From assembly GCF_900103405.1 (NCBI RefSeq), contig NZ_FNHX01000015.1, positions 1 to 64,000 on the forward strand: a stretch of 64,000 nt of DNA. The letters run 5' to 3'. Each line of letters opens with the position of its first letter. Position 1 is the stretch's first letter. The notes under the pieces were generated by a model that was not told where the DNA came from, ran no database searches, and saw only the letters and a program-made list of their open reading frames with translations. A program made the translations under genes and the position numbers. This stretch comes from Polaromonas sp. JS666. Lineage in GTDB: Bacteria > Pseudomonadota > Gammaproteobacteria > Burkholderiales > Burkholderiaceae_C. This document shows, piece after piece, positions 27,549 to 35,551 of this stretch.

Positions 27549-28841
27549 ATGACCGGACAGTCCCGAATCAAATTCGACCCACTTCCTGGCGAGTGCCTGG
27601 TAGACCAAACTCTGGTCATTCGCATTCGCGGACTTTCGGCGCAGGAGCGTGTGACTGTTCGCCTCTCCAGTGCTGTCCATGGAAACGCCATGCTGATGTC
27701 TCAAGCCGCCTTCGTTGCTGATGCGAACGGAGTCGTGGACCTCAGTTGCCATGCGCCTACCGCCGGCTCCTACCAGGGCATTGATGCCATGGGGTTGTTT
27801 TGGTCGCGCGCACCAGTGGCTGGCTCCCCCGAGCCGCATTCCAGCGGTTTGAGCAGAGACCCGTCCACGGTAACGCTGGCGGCAATTACTGAAGACGGCA
27901 AGACCTCTGTAACTCAGTGCATCAAGATGACGTTTACGAGCGCAGACGTCTTGTCTCGAGAGGTGCGCGAGCGTGGCTTGGTCGGCAGGATGTTTGAACC
28001 TGCGAAACCCGGCCCTCATCCGACTGTACTCGTCGTCGGAGGCTCCAATGGCGGCTTGGCATGGTCGCAGGAAATGGCCGGGTTGTTTGCATCGCATGGG
28101 TTCTCGGCTCTTGCGCTGGCGTATTTTGCTGCTGAAGGTCTGCCGCCCACACTCGACCGAATTCCACTTGAGTACTTCGAGACGGCTCTTGAATGGTTGG
28201 CCGCTCAGCCGGCAGTCGCGGCGAACCATATAGCGGTGACAGGACTCTCGCGAGGCGGAGAGTTGGCGCTTTTGCTCGGAGCGACCTTTCCTCAGATTCG
28301 TGCCGTCGTTGCTTACGTTCCTAGCGGCATCGTCGGGCCAGCCTATCCAGCGAGCGGCAACGGTGCCTGGACGCTGGGCGGACAAGAGATTTCGTTCGCA
28401 TCAACCTTGAGCTACGAAGAGTGGGACAAGGAACTTGCGGCCGGGCGTGCGCGCGAAGGTAGCTTCGACTGGTATTTGATTCCGCTGCAGGACGCTGACT
28501 ACGCTGCGAAGACCTCCATTCCGGTGGAAAGAATCCAAGGGCCCGTACTCATGATTTCGGGGGTGGACGACGGAGTGTGGCCGTCGACCGCACTGACGGA
28601 GTTCGCTATCCAGCGCTTCAGACAGAAGGACTTTCCTCACCGATTCGAGCATCTCAGCTACCCAGGCGCGGGACACAGCATCGCTTGGCCCAACGCACCG
28701 ACGACCATGCTGAAGTCAAAGCACCCCGTCTCCGGGGAGGATGTGGACAGAGGTGGCACGCCCGAAGGAGCCGCACGGGCGAGACAGGACTCGTGGCCGC
28801 GCGTCCTCGCATTCTTGCAAAACGCCTTGGCCGACGGCTAA
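27549..28841 (+). CDS. Acyl-CoA thioesterase / BAAT family protein
   Basis: The 430-residue protein has two parts. Residues 1-140 form the beta-sandwich N-terminal domain of acyl-CoA thioesterases and bile acid-CoA:amino acid N-acyltransferases (start IKFDPLPGECLVDQTLVIRI). The C-terminal alpha/beta hydrolase (BAAT_C) has the elbow TGLSRGGELAL with Ser as nucleophile, SGVDDGVWPS with the acid, and GAGHSIAWPN with the His. Members hydrolyse or transfer acyl groups from acyl-CoA. Use of Ser rather than Cys favours hydrolysis. Such proteins are best known from animals but occur in scattered bacteria. Confidence 0.85.
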   Translation: MTGQSRIKFDPLPGECLVDQTLVIRIRGLSAQERVTVRLSSAVHGNAMLMSQAAFVADANGVVDLSCHAPTAGSYQGIDAMGLFWSRAPVAGSPEPHSSGLSRDPSTVTLAAITEDGKTSVTQCIKMTFTSADVLSREVRERGLVGRMFEPAKPGPHPTVLVVGGSNGGLAWSQEMAGLFASHGFSALALAYFAAEGLPPTLDRIPLEYFETALEWLAAQPAVAANHIAVTGLSRGGELALLLGATFPQIRAVVAYVPSGIVGPAYPASGNGAWTLGGQEISFASTLSYEEWDKELAAGRAREGSFDWYLIPLQDADYAAKTSIPVERIQGPVLMISGVDDGVWPSTALTEFAIQRFRQKDFPHRFEHLSYPGAGHSIAWPNAPTTMLKSKHPVSGEDVDRGGTPEGAARARQDSWPRVLAFLQNALADG

Positions 28842-28935
28842 CGACAAGCGACCACCAGCCACGAGCGGACCTACGATTGCGTCTTCCAATCAAATGTCTC
28901 AGGGGTGATTGGGAGTTCCTCTCCAACGACCACCG

Positions 28936-30138
28936 CTACCAGTTGACTTCGCGGTCCGGCGTCGAGCCTATGCGGTGGATGGACAGGTCCGCGCCCTCAA
29001 ACTCTTCTTCCTGGCTCAGGCGCAGCCCCATGGTGGCCTTGAGGACGCCGTAGACGGCAAAACCCGCCAGCAAGGCCCAGCCCACGCCCATGGCGCTGCC
29101 TAAAAGCTGCGCACCCAGGCTCACGCCGCCTAGCCCGCCCAGCGCCTGGCTGCCGAAAATGCCGGCCGCGATGCCGCCCCACAGGCCGCACAAGCCGTGC
29201 AGCGGCCACACGCCTAGCACGTCGTCGACCTTCCATTTATTCTGCGTCAGCGTGAACATCACGACGAAGACGCCGCCGGCCACGCCGCCCGTCACCAGCG
29301 CGCCCAGCGGATGCATCAGGTCCGAGCCCGCGCACACCGCCACCAAGCCGGCCAGCGGGCCGTTGTGCACGAAGCCCGGGTCGTTCTTGCCAAAGGCCAG
29401 CGCCGCCAGCGTGCCGCCCACCATGGCCATCAGCGAATTGACGGCGACCAGGCCGGAAATCTTGTCGATGGTCTGCGCGCTCATCACATTGAAGCCGAAC
29501 CAGCCCACGGTCAAAATCCAGGCGCCCAGCGCCAGGAAGGGAATATTGGATGGCGGGTGGGCCGACACGGCGCCGTCCTTGCGGTAGCGGTTGCTGCGCG
29601 CGCCCAGCAGGATCACCGCGGGCAATGCCAGCCAGCCACCCACCGCATGGACCACGATGGAGCCCGCGAAGTCATGGAACTCCGCGCCGGCCAGGGACTT
29701 GATCCAGGCCTGCACGCCGAAATGCTGGTTCCAGACGATGCCCTCGAAAAAGGGATAGACAAAGCCCACGATGACGGCCGTGGCGATCAGCTGCGGGTAA
29801 AAGCGCGCGCGCTCGGCAATGCCGCCCGAAATAATCGCCGGGATCGCCGCGGCAAAGGTCAGCAGGAAAAAGAACTTGACCAGCTCATAGCCGTTTTTGG
29901 CGGCCAGCTGCTCAGCGCCGACGAAAAAATGCGTGCCGTAGGCCACGCCATAGCCCACCACAAAATACACCACGGTGGACACCGAGAAGTCCACCAGGAT
30001 CTTGACCAGCGCATTGACCTGGTTCTTCTTGCGAACCGTGCCCAGTTCCAGAAAGGCAAAACCGGCATGCATGGCGAGCACCATGATGCCGCCCAGCAGA
30101 ATGAACAAGGCGTCCGAGCCCTGTTTTAGTGCTTCCAT
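28936..30138 (-). CDS. amtB: Ammonium transporter, Amt family
   Basis: The 400-residue inner-membrane channel has eleven predicted helices. The conserved pore twin-histidine pair is visible as DFAGSIVVHAVGG and PLHGLCGLWGG. A signal peptide is absent; the N-terminus ALKQGSDALFILLGGIMVLAMHAGFAFLELG is the first membrane segment. Its C-terminal tail after YGVLKATMGLRLS carries EEEFEGADLSIHRIGS, similar to the part that contacts PII proteins. The glnK gene that usually accompanies amtB is not adjacent. Upstream sequence shows NtrC-like half-sites and a sigma54-like promoter. Confidence 0.93.
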   Translation of the reverse strand: MEALKQGSDALFILLGGIMVLAMHAGFAFLELGTVRKKNQVNALVKILVDFSVSTVVYFVVGYGVAYGTHFFVGAEQLAAKNGYELVKFFFLLTFAAAIPAIISGGIAERARFYPQLIATAVIVGFVYPFFEGIVWNQHFGVQAWIKSLAGAEFHDFAGSIVVHAVGGWLALPAVILLGARSNRYRKDGAVSAHPPSNIPFLALGAWILTVGWFGFNVMSAQTIDKISGLVAVNSLMAMVGGTLAALAFGKNDPGFVHNGPLAGLVAVCAGSDLMHPLGALVTGGVAGGVFVVMFTLTQNKWKVDDVLGVWPLHGLCGLWGGIAAGIFGSQALGGLGGVSLGAQLLGSAMGVGWALLAGFAVYGVLKATMGLRLSQEEEFEGADLSIHRIGSTPDREVNW

Positions 30139-30167
30139 AGGTCCCTCTTCAGATGAAATGTGATTTA

Positions 30168-30205
30168 TTGGTGCGTAATTCCGTGAATTTCAGGAATCGC
30201 ACCAA
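30168..30205 (-). promoter_or_regulatory. Inverted repeat upstream of amtB (NtrC half-site-like)
   Basis: TTGGTGCG (30168-30175) pairs with CGCACCAA (30198-30205), and inside it ATTCC (30178-30182) pairs with GGAAT (30193-30197), leaving a 2-nt bulge. The outer arms resemble the NtrC half-site TTGGTGCA. Another half-site, TGCACCAA, lies at 30250-30257. It sits 30 bp before the amtB start and overlaps the predicted transcription start, so it could be an operator or a leader hairpin. Confidence 0.5.
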
Positions 30206-30211
30206 ATACAA

Positions 30212-30226
30212 GCAAGAAATGCGCCG
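30212..30226 (-). promoter_or_regulatory. Sigma54-like promoter for amtB
   Basis: Read on the minus strand, CGGCGCATTTCTTGC keeps the GG and GC dinucleotides of the sigma54 consensus (TGGCAC-N5-TTGC) at the right distance. Nitrogen-responsive sigma54 control is the norm for amtB. The match is partial in the -24 element. Confidence 0.4.
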
Positions 30227-30304
30227 CAACCGTGCGGAGGGCGCTGACGTGCACCAACTTCTGCTTTCAAAAAGGGCGGGGGGAGCGGCGGCTACAATGC
30301 AGAC

Positions 30305-30425
30305 TGTCATTGGGGAGTAGCCAGCCTTTCAATCCTGAAAGGGGCTTGCGTCAACAGACTTGTTCCTGCGGAACATGGCGCAAGCGGTCTTCGGACTACG
30401 CGAGACCTTTGACTGCACAGCCTCC
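30305..30425 (+). ncRNA. yybP-ykoY manganese riboswitch
   Basis: The leader contains the family hallmarks in order: TTGGGGAGTAGCC near 30310, a short stem, TCAACAGACTTG near 30351, a variable stem (TTCCTGCGGAA), GCGCAAGCGGTCTTCGGACT near 30379 and CGCGAGACCTTTGAC near 30400. This aptamer class binds Mn2+ and turns on Mn efflux genes. The gene 58 bp downstream encodes a TMEM165/GDT1 transporter, a known partner of this riboswitch. No clear terminator hairpin is visible before the start, so translational control is likely. Confidence 0.93.
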
Positions 30426-30482
30426 GCTTCAGGCCGGGGATGGCGTGCAGTCATGGGTTTTCGTCCGGCCGGAGTCTTTTAC

Positions 30483-31040
30483 ATGGAAGCTTTCCTCGTC
30501 TCCACGGGCATCGTCGCCCTCGCCGAAATGGGCGACAAGACGCAACTCCTCGCCCTCATCCTCGCCGCCCGCTTCAAAAAGCCTTGGCCCATCGTCGCCG
30601 GCATCCTGGTCGCGACCCTGGCCAACCACGCCCTGGCCGGCGCGGCCGGCGCCTGGGTGACCACGCTGGTCGGTCCGCAAACGCTGCGCTGGATCCTGGG
30701 CGCATCTTTCCTGGCCATGGCGGTGTGGATGCTGGTGCCCGACAAGATCGAGGCGGACGAGGACGGGAAACCGCCGCGCTTCGGCGTTTTCTTCACCACT
30801 GTGCTGGTGTTCTTCCTGGCCGAAATGGGCGACAAGACGCAAATCGCCACCGTGATGCTGGCCGCGCGCTACGACGCCATCGCCGGCGTGGTCGCGGGCA
30901 CCACGCTGGGCATGATGCTGGCCAACGCACCGGTGGTCTGGCTCGGCGAGCGCGTCACGCGCCTGCTGCCGCTGCGCGCCGTGCACATCGTGTCGGCGCT
31001 GATCTTCGCCGGGCTGGGGCTGGCCGCGTTCTTGATGTGA
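30483..31040 (+). CDS. TMEM165/GDT1 family manganese exporter (UPF0016)
   Basis: The 185-residue inner-membrane protein has two homologous halves, each with the signature EMGDKTQ (about residues 15-21 and 118-124), and six or seven hydrophobic segments. Proteins of this family (MneA, GDT1) export Mn2+ or exchange Ca2+/Mn2+ for protons. Control by the yybP-ykoY aptamer just upstream supports Mn2+ as substrate. The ATG at 30483 places the first signature near the N-terminus. It is followed 24 bp later by the SAM-II riboswitch of metX. Confidence 0.92.
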   Translation: MEAFLVSTGIVALAEMGDKTQLLALILAARFKKPWPIVAGILVATLANHALAGAAGAWVTTLVGPQTLRWILGASFLAMAVWMLVPDKIEADEDGKPPRFGVFFTTVLVFFLAEMGDKTQIATVMLAARYDAIAGVVAGTTLGMMLANAPVVWLGERVTRLLPLRAVHIVSALIFAGLGLAAFLM

Positions 31041-31063
31041 CCCCGGCTTGGTATACTTCCTCT

Positions 31064-31113
31064 CAGCGCCGATTTGCTCAGCTTGCGGGCGCTTAAAAAG
31101 TACAGCTAAAGAC
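31064..31113 (+). ncRNA. SAM-II riboswitch
   Basis: The sequence has the compact SAM-II layout. P1 is a perfect 6-bp stem AGCGCC (31065-31070) / GGCGCT (31088-31093). The loop starts GATTTG. The 3' part TTAAAAAGTACAGCTAAAGA carries the conserved AGCTAAA, whose AGCT (31104-31107) can pair with AGCT at 31080-31083 as the pseudoknot. SAM-II binds S-adenosylmethionine and represses methionine genes. A -10-like TATACT at 31052-31057 fits a start right at the aptamer. metX follows directly. Confidence 0.92.
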
Positions 31114-31125
31114 GAACTCCAAAGG

Positions 31126-31158
31126 ACCCGGACTCGCTTTAGCGACGCCGGGTTTTTT
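31126..31158 (+). terminator. Intrinsic terminator between SAM-II aptamer and metX
   Basis: ACCCGG (31126-31131) pairs with CCGGGT (31148-31153), with an inner CGCT/GCG stem and TTTTTT at 31153-31158. It lies 13 nt past the aptamer and 20 nt before the metX start. It may be the expression platform, with SAM binding allowing termination. Confidence 0.8.
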
Positions 31159-31177
31159 GTTTTCTGCAGGTGATTTT

Positions 31178-32338
31178 TTGACACTGATTGCCACCCCGCT
31201 CAGCATGCATTTTGTCGAGGCACTGCCGCTGCAGAGCGGCGCCTCGATACGCGCCTACGACCTGAGCTATGAAACCTATGGCGAGCTCAACGCCGACAAA
31301 TCCAACGCCGTGCTGATCTGCCACGCGCTCAACGCCTCGCACCATGTAGCGGGCGTCTACCTCGATGCGCAGGGGCAGCCCATAGAGAAATCCGAAGGCT
31401 GGTGGGACACCATGATTGGTCCCGGCAAGCCGGTGGACACCGACCGCTTCTTCGTGATCGGCGTCAACAACCTGGGCTCGTGCTTCGGCTCCACCGGCCC
31501 CATGCAGCCCAATCCCGACACGCAGGAACTCTACGGCGCTGATTTCCCCGTCGTCACGGTGCAGGACTGGGTCAGCGCGCAGGCCCGCCTGCTGGACCGC
31601 CTGGGCATACAGACCCTGGCCGCCGTCATGGGTGGCAGCCTGGGCGGCATGCAGGCCCTGGCCTGGACGCTGCAATACCCCGAGCGTGTGCGCCACGCCG
31701 TGGTGGTGGCCAGCGCGCCCAACCTTACGGCCGAAAACATCGCCTTCAACGAAGTGGCCAGGCGCGCCATCGTGACCGACCCGGACTTCCACGGCGGCCA
31801 TTTTTACCGCCACGGCGTGCTGCCCAAGCGCGGGCTGCGCATCGCCCGCATGATCGGCCACATCACCTATTTGAGCGACGATGTGATGAACGAAAAATTC
31901 GGCCGCCAGCTGCGCCAGGCGGTCGCGGAAACCGCGAGCGCCGACGCGCCCTACAAATACACCACGCAGGACATCGAATTTGAAATCGAAAGCTATCTGC
32001 GCTACCAGGGCGACAAGTTCAGCGAGTACTTCGACGCCAACACCTATTTGCTGATCACGCGCGCGCTCGACTACTTCGACCCGGCGCGCGCCTACGGCGG
32101 CAGCCTCACCCAGGCGTTGGCCCAGGTCAAGGCCAAATTCCTGCTGGTGAGCTTTACCACCGACTGGCGTTTTTCGCCCGCGCGCAGCCGCGAGATCGTC
32201 AAGGCCTTGCTCGACAACCAGCGCGACGTGAGCTACGCCGAAATCGACGCGCCGCACGGCCACGATGCCTTTTTGCTGGAGGACGAGCGCTACCTCGGTG
32301 TGGTGCGTTCCTATTTCCAGAGCAAGGTGGCCGCATGA
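31178..32338 (+). CDS. metX: Homoserine O-acyltransferase MetX
   Basis: The 386-residue alpha/beta-hydrolase-fold enzyme activates homoserine (with acetyl-CoA or succinyl-CoA) for methionine synthesis. The catalytic Ser lies in [10 protein letters not shown], the Asp in TTDWRFSP, and the His in [18 protein letters not shown] at 31167-31172 selects a TTG start at 31178, giving [19 protein letters not shown]; the ATG at 31205 would cut the conserved N-terminus. In proteobacteria many MetX enzymes use succinyl-CoA, so the acyl donor is left open. metW overlaps its stop by 4 bp. Confidence 0.95.
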   Translation: MTLIATPLSMHFVEALPLQSGASIRAYDLSYETYGELNADKSNAVLICHALNASHHVAGVYLDAQGQPIEKSEGWWDTMIGPGKPVDTDRFFVIGVNNLGSCFGSTGPMQPNPDTQELYGADFPVVTVQDWVSAQARLLDRLGIQTLAAVMGGSLGGMQALAWTLQYPERVRHAVVVASAPNLTAENIAFNEVARRAIVTDPDFHGGHFYRHGVLPKRGLRIARMIGHITYLSDDVMNEKFGRQLRQAVAETASADAPYKYTTQDIEFEIESYLRYQGDKFSEYFDANTYLLITRALDYFDPARAYGGSLTQALAQVKAKFLLVSFTTDWRFSPARSREIVKALLDNQRDVSYAEIDAPHGHDAFLLEDERYLGVVRSYFQSKVAA

Positions 32339-32943
32339 ACCCGATAGTCAACCTCACTGTGCAGCCCTCGGCCGACATGCTGTCCATCGCCCGCCTGGTG
32401 CCGCCCGGCTCCCGCGTGCTCGACCTGGGCTGCGGCACCGGCGAATTGCTGGACTACCTGATCCGCGAGCGCGGCTGTTCGGGCTACGGCGTCGAAATCA
32501 ACGACGCCAACGTGCAGGCCTGCGTGGCGCGCGGCGTCAACGTGATCCAGCTCAACCTCGAGGAAGGCCTGGCGCTGTTCGGTGACAGTTCCTTCGACGT
32601 GGTGCTGCAGATAGACACCCTGCAACACCTGCGCAACGCCGAAACCATGTTGCGCGAAACCGCGCGCGTGGGCCGCGCCGGCATCGTCGTGTTTCCCAAC
32701 TTCGGCCATTGGCCGAATCGCCTGGCCGTCGCGCGCGGCCGCATGCCGGTGACCAAGGTGCTGCCCTACCAGTGGTACGACACGCCCAATATTCGTGTCG
32801 GCACGCTGCAGGACTTTGAGGCGCTGGCGCTGCAGAACCGGCTGGAAATTCTCGACGCCTTCGGCCTGCAGGACGGCCGCGAAGTCCGCTTCTGGCCGAA
32901 TGCCCGCGCCAGCCGGGCGGTGTTCAAGTTCCGGCACGCCTAG
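32335..32943 (+). CDS. metW: Methionine biosynthesis protein MetW
   Basis: The 202-residue protein has a class I methyltransferase-like fold with the SAM motif [15 protein letters not shown] and the MetW-typical [17 protein letters not shown]. It ends near [11 protein letters not shown], which is normal for the family. MetW partners MetX and is needed for methionine synthesis in many betaproteobacteria. Translation is probably coupled to metX through the ATGA overlap. Confidence 0.95.
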   Translation: MNPIVNLTVQPSADMLSIARLVPPGSRVLDLGCGTGELLDYLIRERGCSGYGVEINDANVQACVARGVNVIQLNLEEGLALFGDSSFDVVLQIDTLQHLRNAETMLRETARVGRAGIVVFPNFGHWPNRLAVARGRMPVTKVLPYQWYDTPNIRVGTLQDFEALALQNRLEILDAFGLQDGREVRFWPNARASRAVFKFRHA

Positions 32944-33251
32944 GACGGGCGCCGGAGTGCCTGGATGAAGTCGTCCTCTCTGCACCCTGGCCACGCGCCC
33001 ACCCATTGGGCGAATTCGATGGGTTCTTAGTTCACTGAGGGCTCGGTAACCAAACGGCCGATGGCTTCGGCCGGAAGCGGCCATAAGCCGCAATTCCGAA
33101 TGGGTCGGCGAATTCCGGGATCGCACCCCGGCGCCTCCAAGCAGTGCTTGGGCATGTTGCAACGCGTCCGAAAAACTGCCAACAGTGCATTTTCAGCACA
33201 AATTCGGGCAACCCTCTTGTAACGTTCATCACTTTATGAGATATTTGCTTC
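32944..33251. other. Gene-free stretch before the chromate operon
   Basis: The 308 bp contain a GC-rich block near 33054-33095 made of repeated CGGCC / GGCTTCGGCC / GCGGCC pieces, a CCCAT...ATGGG dyad near 33002-33023, and an AT-rich run (about 33218-33250) just before chrB that probably carries its promoter and possibly a ChrB operator. No ORF or tRNA is supported. The block may be relic repeat DNA at the left edge of a transferred operon. Confidence 0.45.
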
Positions 33252-34196
33252 ATGAATGACTGGCTAATCCTTACGGCGACACTGCCGACCACGCCGAGTG
33301 GTCTGCGGGTTCGGGTGTGGCGCGCGCTCAAGGCGACAGGTGCGGGAACGCTTCGGGAGGGGGTCTATGTTCTTCCGGCCATCGCACCCTCCGCCCTTGC
33401 CCTGCGGGAGCTCGCCAAGACAATTGCCGACGCTGGCGCTGATGCCCACTTGCTCGAGTTGCGGGCGCGCGATGCGGCCCAGGAACAGGCGTTCCGGGCC
33501 CTGTTCGACCGCTCCGAGCACTATGCGGAGCTGTTGCAGGCCGTGAAGGACGCGCGCAAGAGCATTGGGAAGGCCACTGAAGCGGAGCTCCACAAGACAT
33601 TGCGCAACCTTGAGCAGCAACTGCAGCAAATCCAGGCGAGCGATTTCTTCCCGAGCGAGGACGGCACCCGGTGTGTTGACGCGGTCACGACGCTGCGTCG
33701 TGAGATTGAACTTCATCTCTCACCGGACGAGCCCTCGCCTACGAAGGCTGTTGTTCCCTCGCTCGCCATCGCGGACTATCAGGGACGTACCTGGGCCACC
33801 CGAAAGCGCCCGTGGGTAGACCGTCTGGCCACCGCCTGGCTGGTCAGTCGCTTCATCGATAAGTCCCCGAGCTTCATCTGGCTGTCGGATCCCAAGAAGT
33901 GCCCCAAATCGGCTCTCGGCTACGACTTCGACGGCGCGACCTTCACGCACGTGGGTGAACTGGTGACGTTTGAAGTCGTCGCCAAGAGCTTCGGTCTCGA
34001 CGAGAAGCCCGCCCTGGCGCGGCTCGGGCAGCTCGTGCACTACATCGACGTCGGTGGTATTCCGCTCGACGAAGCGCCGGGTATCGAAATGATCGTTCGT
34101 GGCTTGCAAGCGCAATACGCAGACGACGATGAGCTGCATGAAGCGGCTTTCGCCTTTTTTGACACCCTGCATGCTGCTTTGAAGGCCGCCAAATGA
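33252..34196 (+). CDS. chrB: Chromate resistance regulator ChrB
   Basis: The 314-residue protein matches ChrB, the chromate-responsive regulator of chr operons. The N-terminal domain starts WLILTATLPTTPSGLRVRVWRALKATGAGTLREGVYVLP. A coiled-coil-like middle follows (KATEAELHKTLRNLEQQLQQ), and the C-terminal ChrB domain contains WATRKRPWVDRLATAWLVSRFIDK and GYDFDGATFTHVGE. It begins the operon and overlaps chrA by 4 bp. Codon use is like the host. It likely binds the AT-rich DNA just upstream. Confidence 0.92.
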   Translation: MNDWLILTATLPTTPSGLRVRVWRALKATGAGTLREGVYVLPAIAPSALALRELAKTIADAGADAHLLELRARDAAQEQAFRALFDRSEHYAELLQAVKDARKSIGKATEAELHKTLRNLEQQLQQIQASDFFPSEDGTRCVDAVTTLRREIELHLSPDEPSPTKAVVPSLAIADYQGRTWATRKRPWVDRLATAWLVSRFIDKSPSFIWLSDPKKCPKSALGYDFDGATFTHVGELVTFEVVAKSFGLDEKPALARLGQLVHYIDVGGIPLDEAPGIEMIVRGLQAQYADDDELHEAAFAFFDTLHAALKAAK

Positions 34197-35542
34197 CAAC
34201 GCATACCCTGGACCAAACGGCCCCCGAACCCATCACCCGGGGACAAGCGTTCTCCTTCTGGCTGAAGCTTGGCTTCATCAGCTTCGGCGGGCCTGCCGGG
34301 CAGATTGCCATCATGCACGAGGAGCTCGTGGAGCGTCGGCGCTGGATTTCCGAGAACAGGTTCCTGCATGCCCTGAACTACTGCATGCTGCTGCCCGGCC
34401 CGGAGGCGCAACAGCTTGCGACCTACATTGGATGGTTGATGCACAGGACCTGGGGCGGCGTGGTCGCAGGCGGGCTGTTCGTTCTGCCGTCGCTGTTCAT
34501 CCTGATGGCGCTGTCCTGGGTCTACATGGCCTTCGGCCACGTCCCTGCCATCGCGGGCATGTTCTACGGCATCAAGCCTGCCGTCACCGCACTGGTGGTG
34601 CATGCCGCCTACCGCGTCGGCTCCCGTGCCCTGAAAAACGGCTGGCTATGGGGCGTTGCGGCCGCGGCCTTCATCTCCATCTTCGCCTTCAACCTCCCAT
34701 TCCCGCTGATCGTGCTGGCGGCTGGCACCATCGGCTACTTCGGCGGGAAGTACGCACCCGACAAGTTCAAGACCGGTGGCCACGGCAGTTCCGCCAAGCA
34801 GTTCGGCCCGGCCCTCATCGATGACCACACGCCCACACCCTCCCATGCGCTCTTCACCTGGAAGCGTTTCAGGCAAGTGCTGGTCGTCTGTCTCAGTCTA
34901 TGGGTAGCCGTCATCGGTGCTCTTACGGCTGCCTACGGGTGGGACGCGGTGCTCACGCAGATGGCGTGGTTCTTCACCAAGGCCGCGCTGCTGACCTTTG
35001 GCGGCGCTTACGCGGTATTGCCGTACGTCTATCAGGGCGCGGTGGACCACTACCAGTGGCTCACCGGCCCCCAGATGATTGACGGTCTGGCGCTAGGCGA
35101 GACCACACCGGGTCCCCTCATCATGGTCGTTGCGTTCGTCGGCTTCGTTGGTGGCTGGACAAAGGCTATTTTCGGTCCGGAATCGCTGTTCCTGGCCGGT
35201 GCCGTCGCGGCGACGGTGGTCACCTTCTTCACCTTTCTTCCCTCGTTCTTCTTCATCCTCCTTGGCGGGCCGTTCATTGAGTCCACGCACGGCAACCTGA
35301 AGTTCACGGCCCCGCTGGTTGGCATCACCGCCGCCGTGGTGGGCGTGATCCTGAATCTCGCTGTGTTCTTTGCGTATCACGTGCTCTGGCCGCAAGGCCT
35401 CTCGGGCCGGTTCGAGTGGGCTTCAGCCGTCATCGGAACAGCGGCCGCGGTGGCGCTATTCCGCTTCAAAGCTGGCGTCATTCCCGTGGTGCTGGTCTCC
35501 GGCATCGTCGGCTTGGCGCTGCGACTCACCAACATTATTTAA
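34193..35542 (+). CDS. chrA: Chromate transporter ChrA (CHR family, long chain)
   Basis: The 449-residue inner-membrane protein is a two-domain CHR transporter that exports chromate. The two homologous halves begin FSFWLKLGFISFGGPAGQI and MAWFFTKAALLTFGGAYAV, each with the FGG(P/A) signature. About twelve hydrophobic segments are visible, and a soluble loop around residue 205 separates the halves. It is coupled to chrB by an ATGA overlap and followed 9 bp later by the SOD-rhodanese gene. Confidence 0.95.
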   Translation: MTTHTLDQTAPEPITRGQAFSFWLKLGFISFGGPAGQIAIMHEELVERRRWISENRFLHALNYCMLLPGPEAQQLATYIGWLMHRTWGGVVAGGLFVLPSLFILMALSWVYMAFGHVPAIAGMFYGIKPAVTALVVHAAYRVGSRALKNGWLWGVAAAAFISIFAFNLPFPLIVLAAGTIGYFGGKYAPDKFKTGGHGSSAKQFGPALIDDHTPTPSHALFTWKRFRQVLVVCLSLWVAVIGALTAAYGWDAVLTQMAWFFTKAALLTFGGAYAVLPYVYQGAVDHYQWLTGPQMIDGLALGETTPGPLIMVVAFVGFVGGWTKAIFGPESLFLAGAVAATVVTFFTFLPSFFFILLGGPFIESTHGNLKFTAPLVGITAAVVGVILNLAVFFAYHVLWPQGLSGRFEWASAVIGTAAAVALFRFKAGVIPVVLVSGIVGLALRLTNII

Positions 35543-35551
35543 GGTGCACCC

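Noticed and set aside
32944-33251. Possible tRNA or small RNA before chrB
   Set aside because: No acceptor stem with T-loop (GTTCRANNC-like) or anticodon stem could be assembled. The GC-rich pieces are simple repeats.
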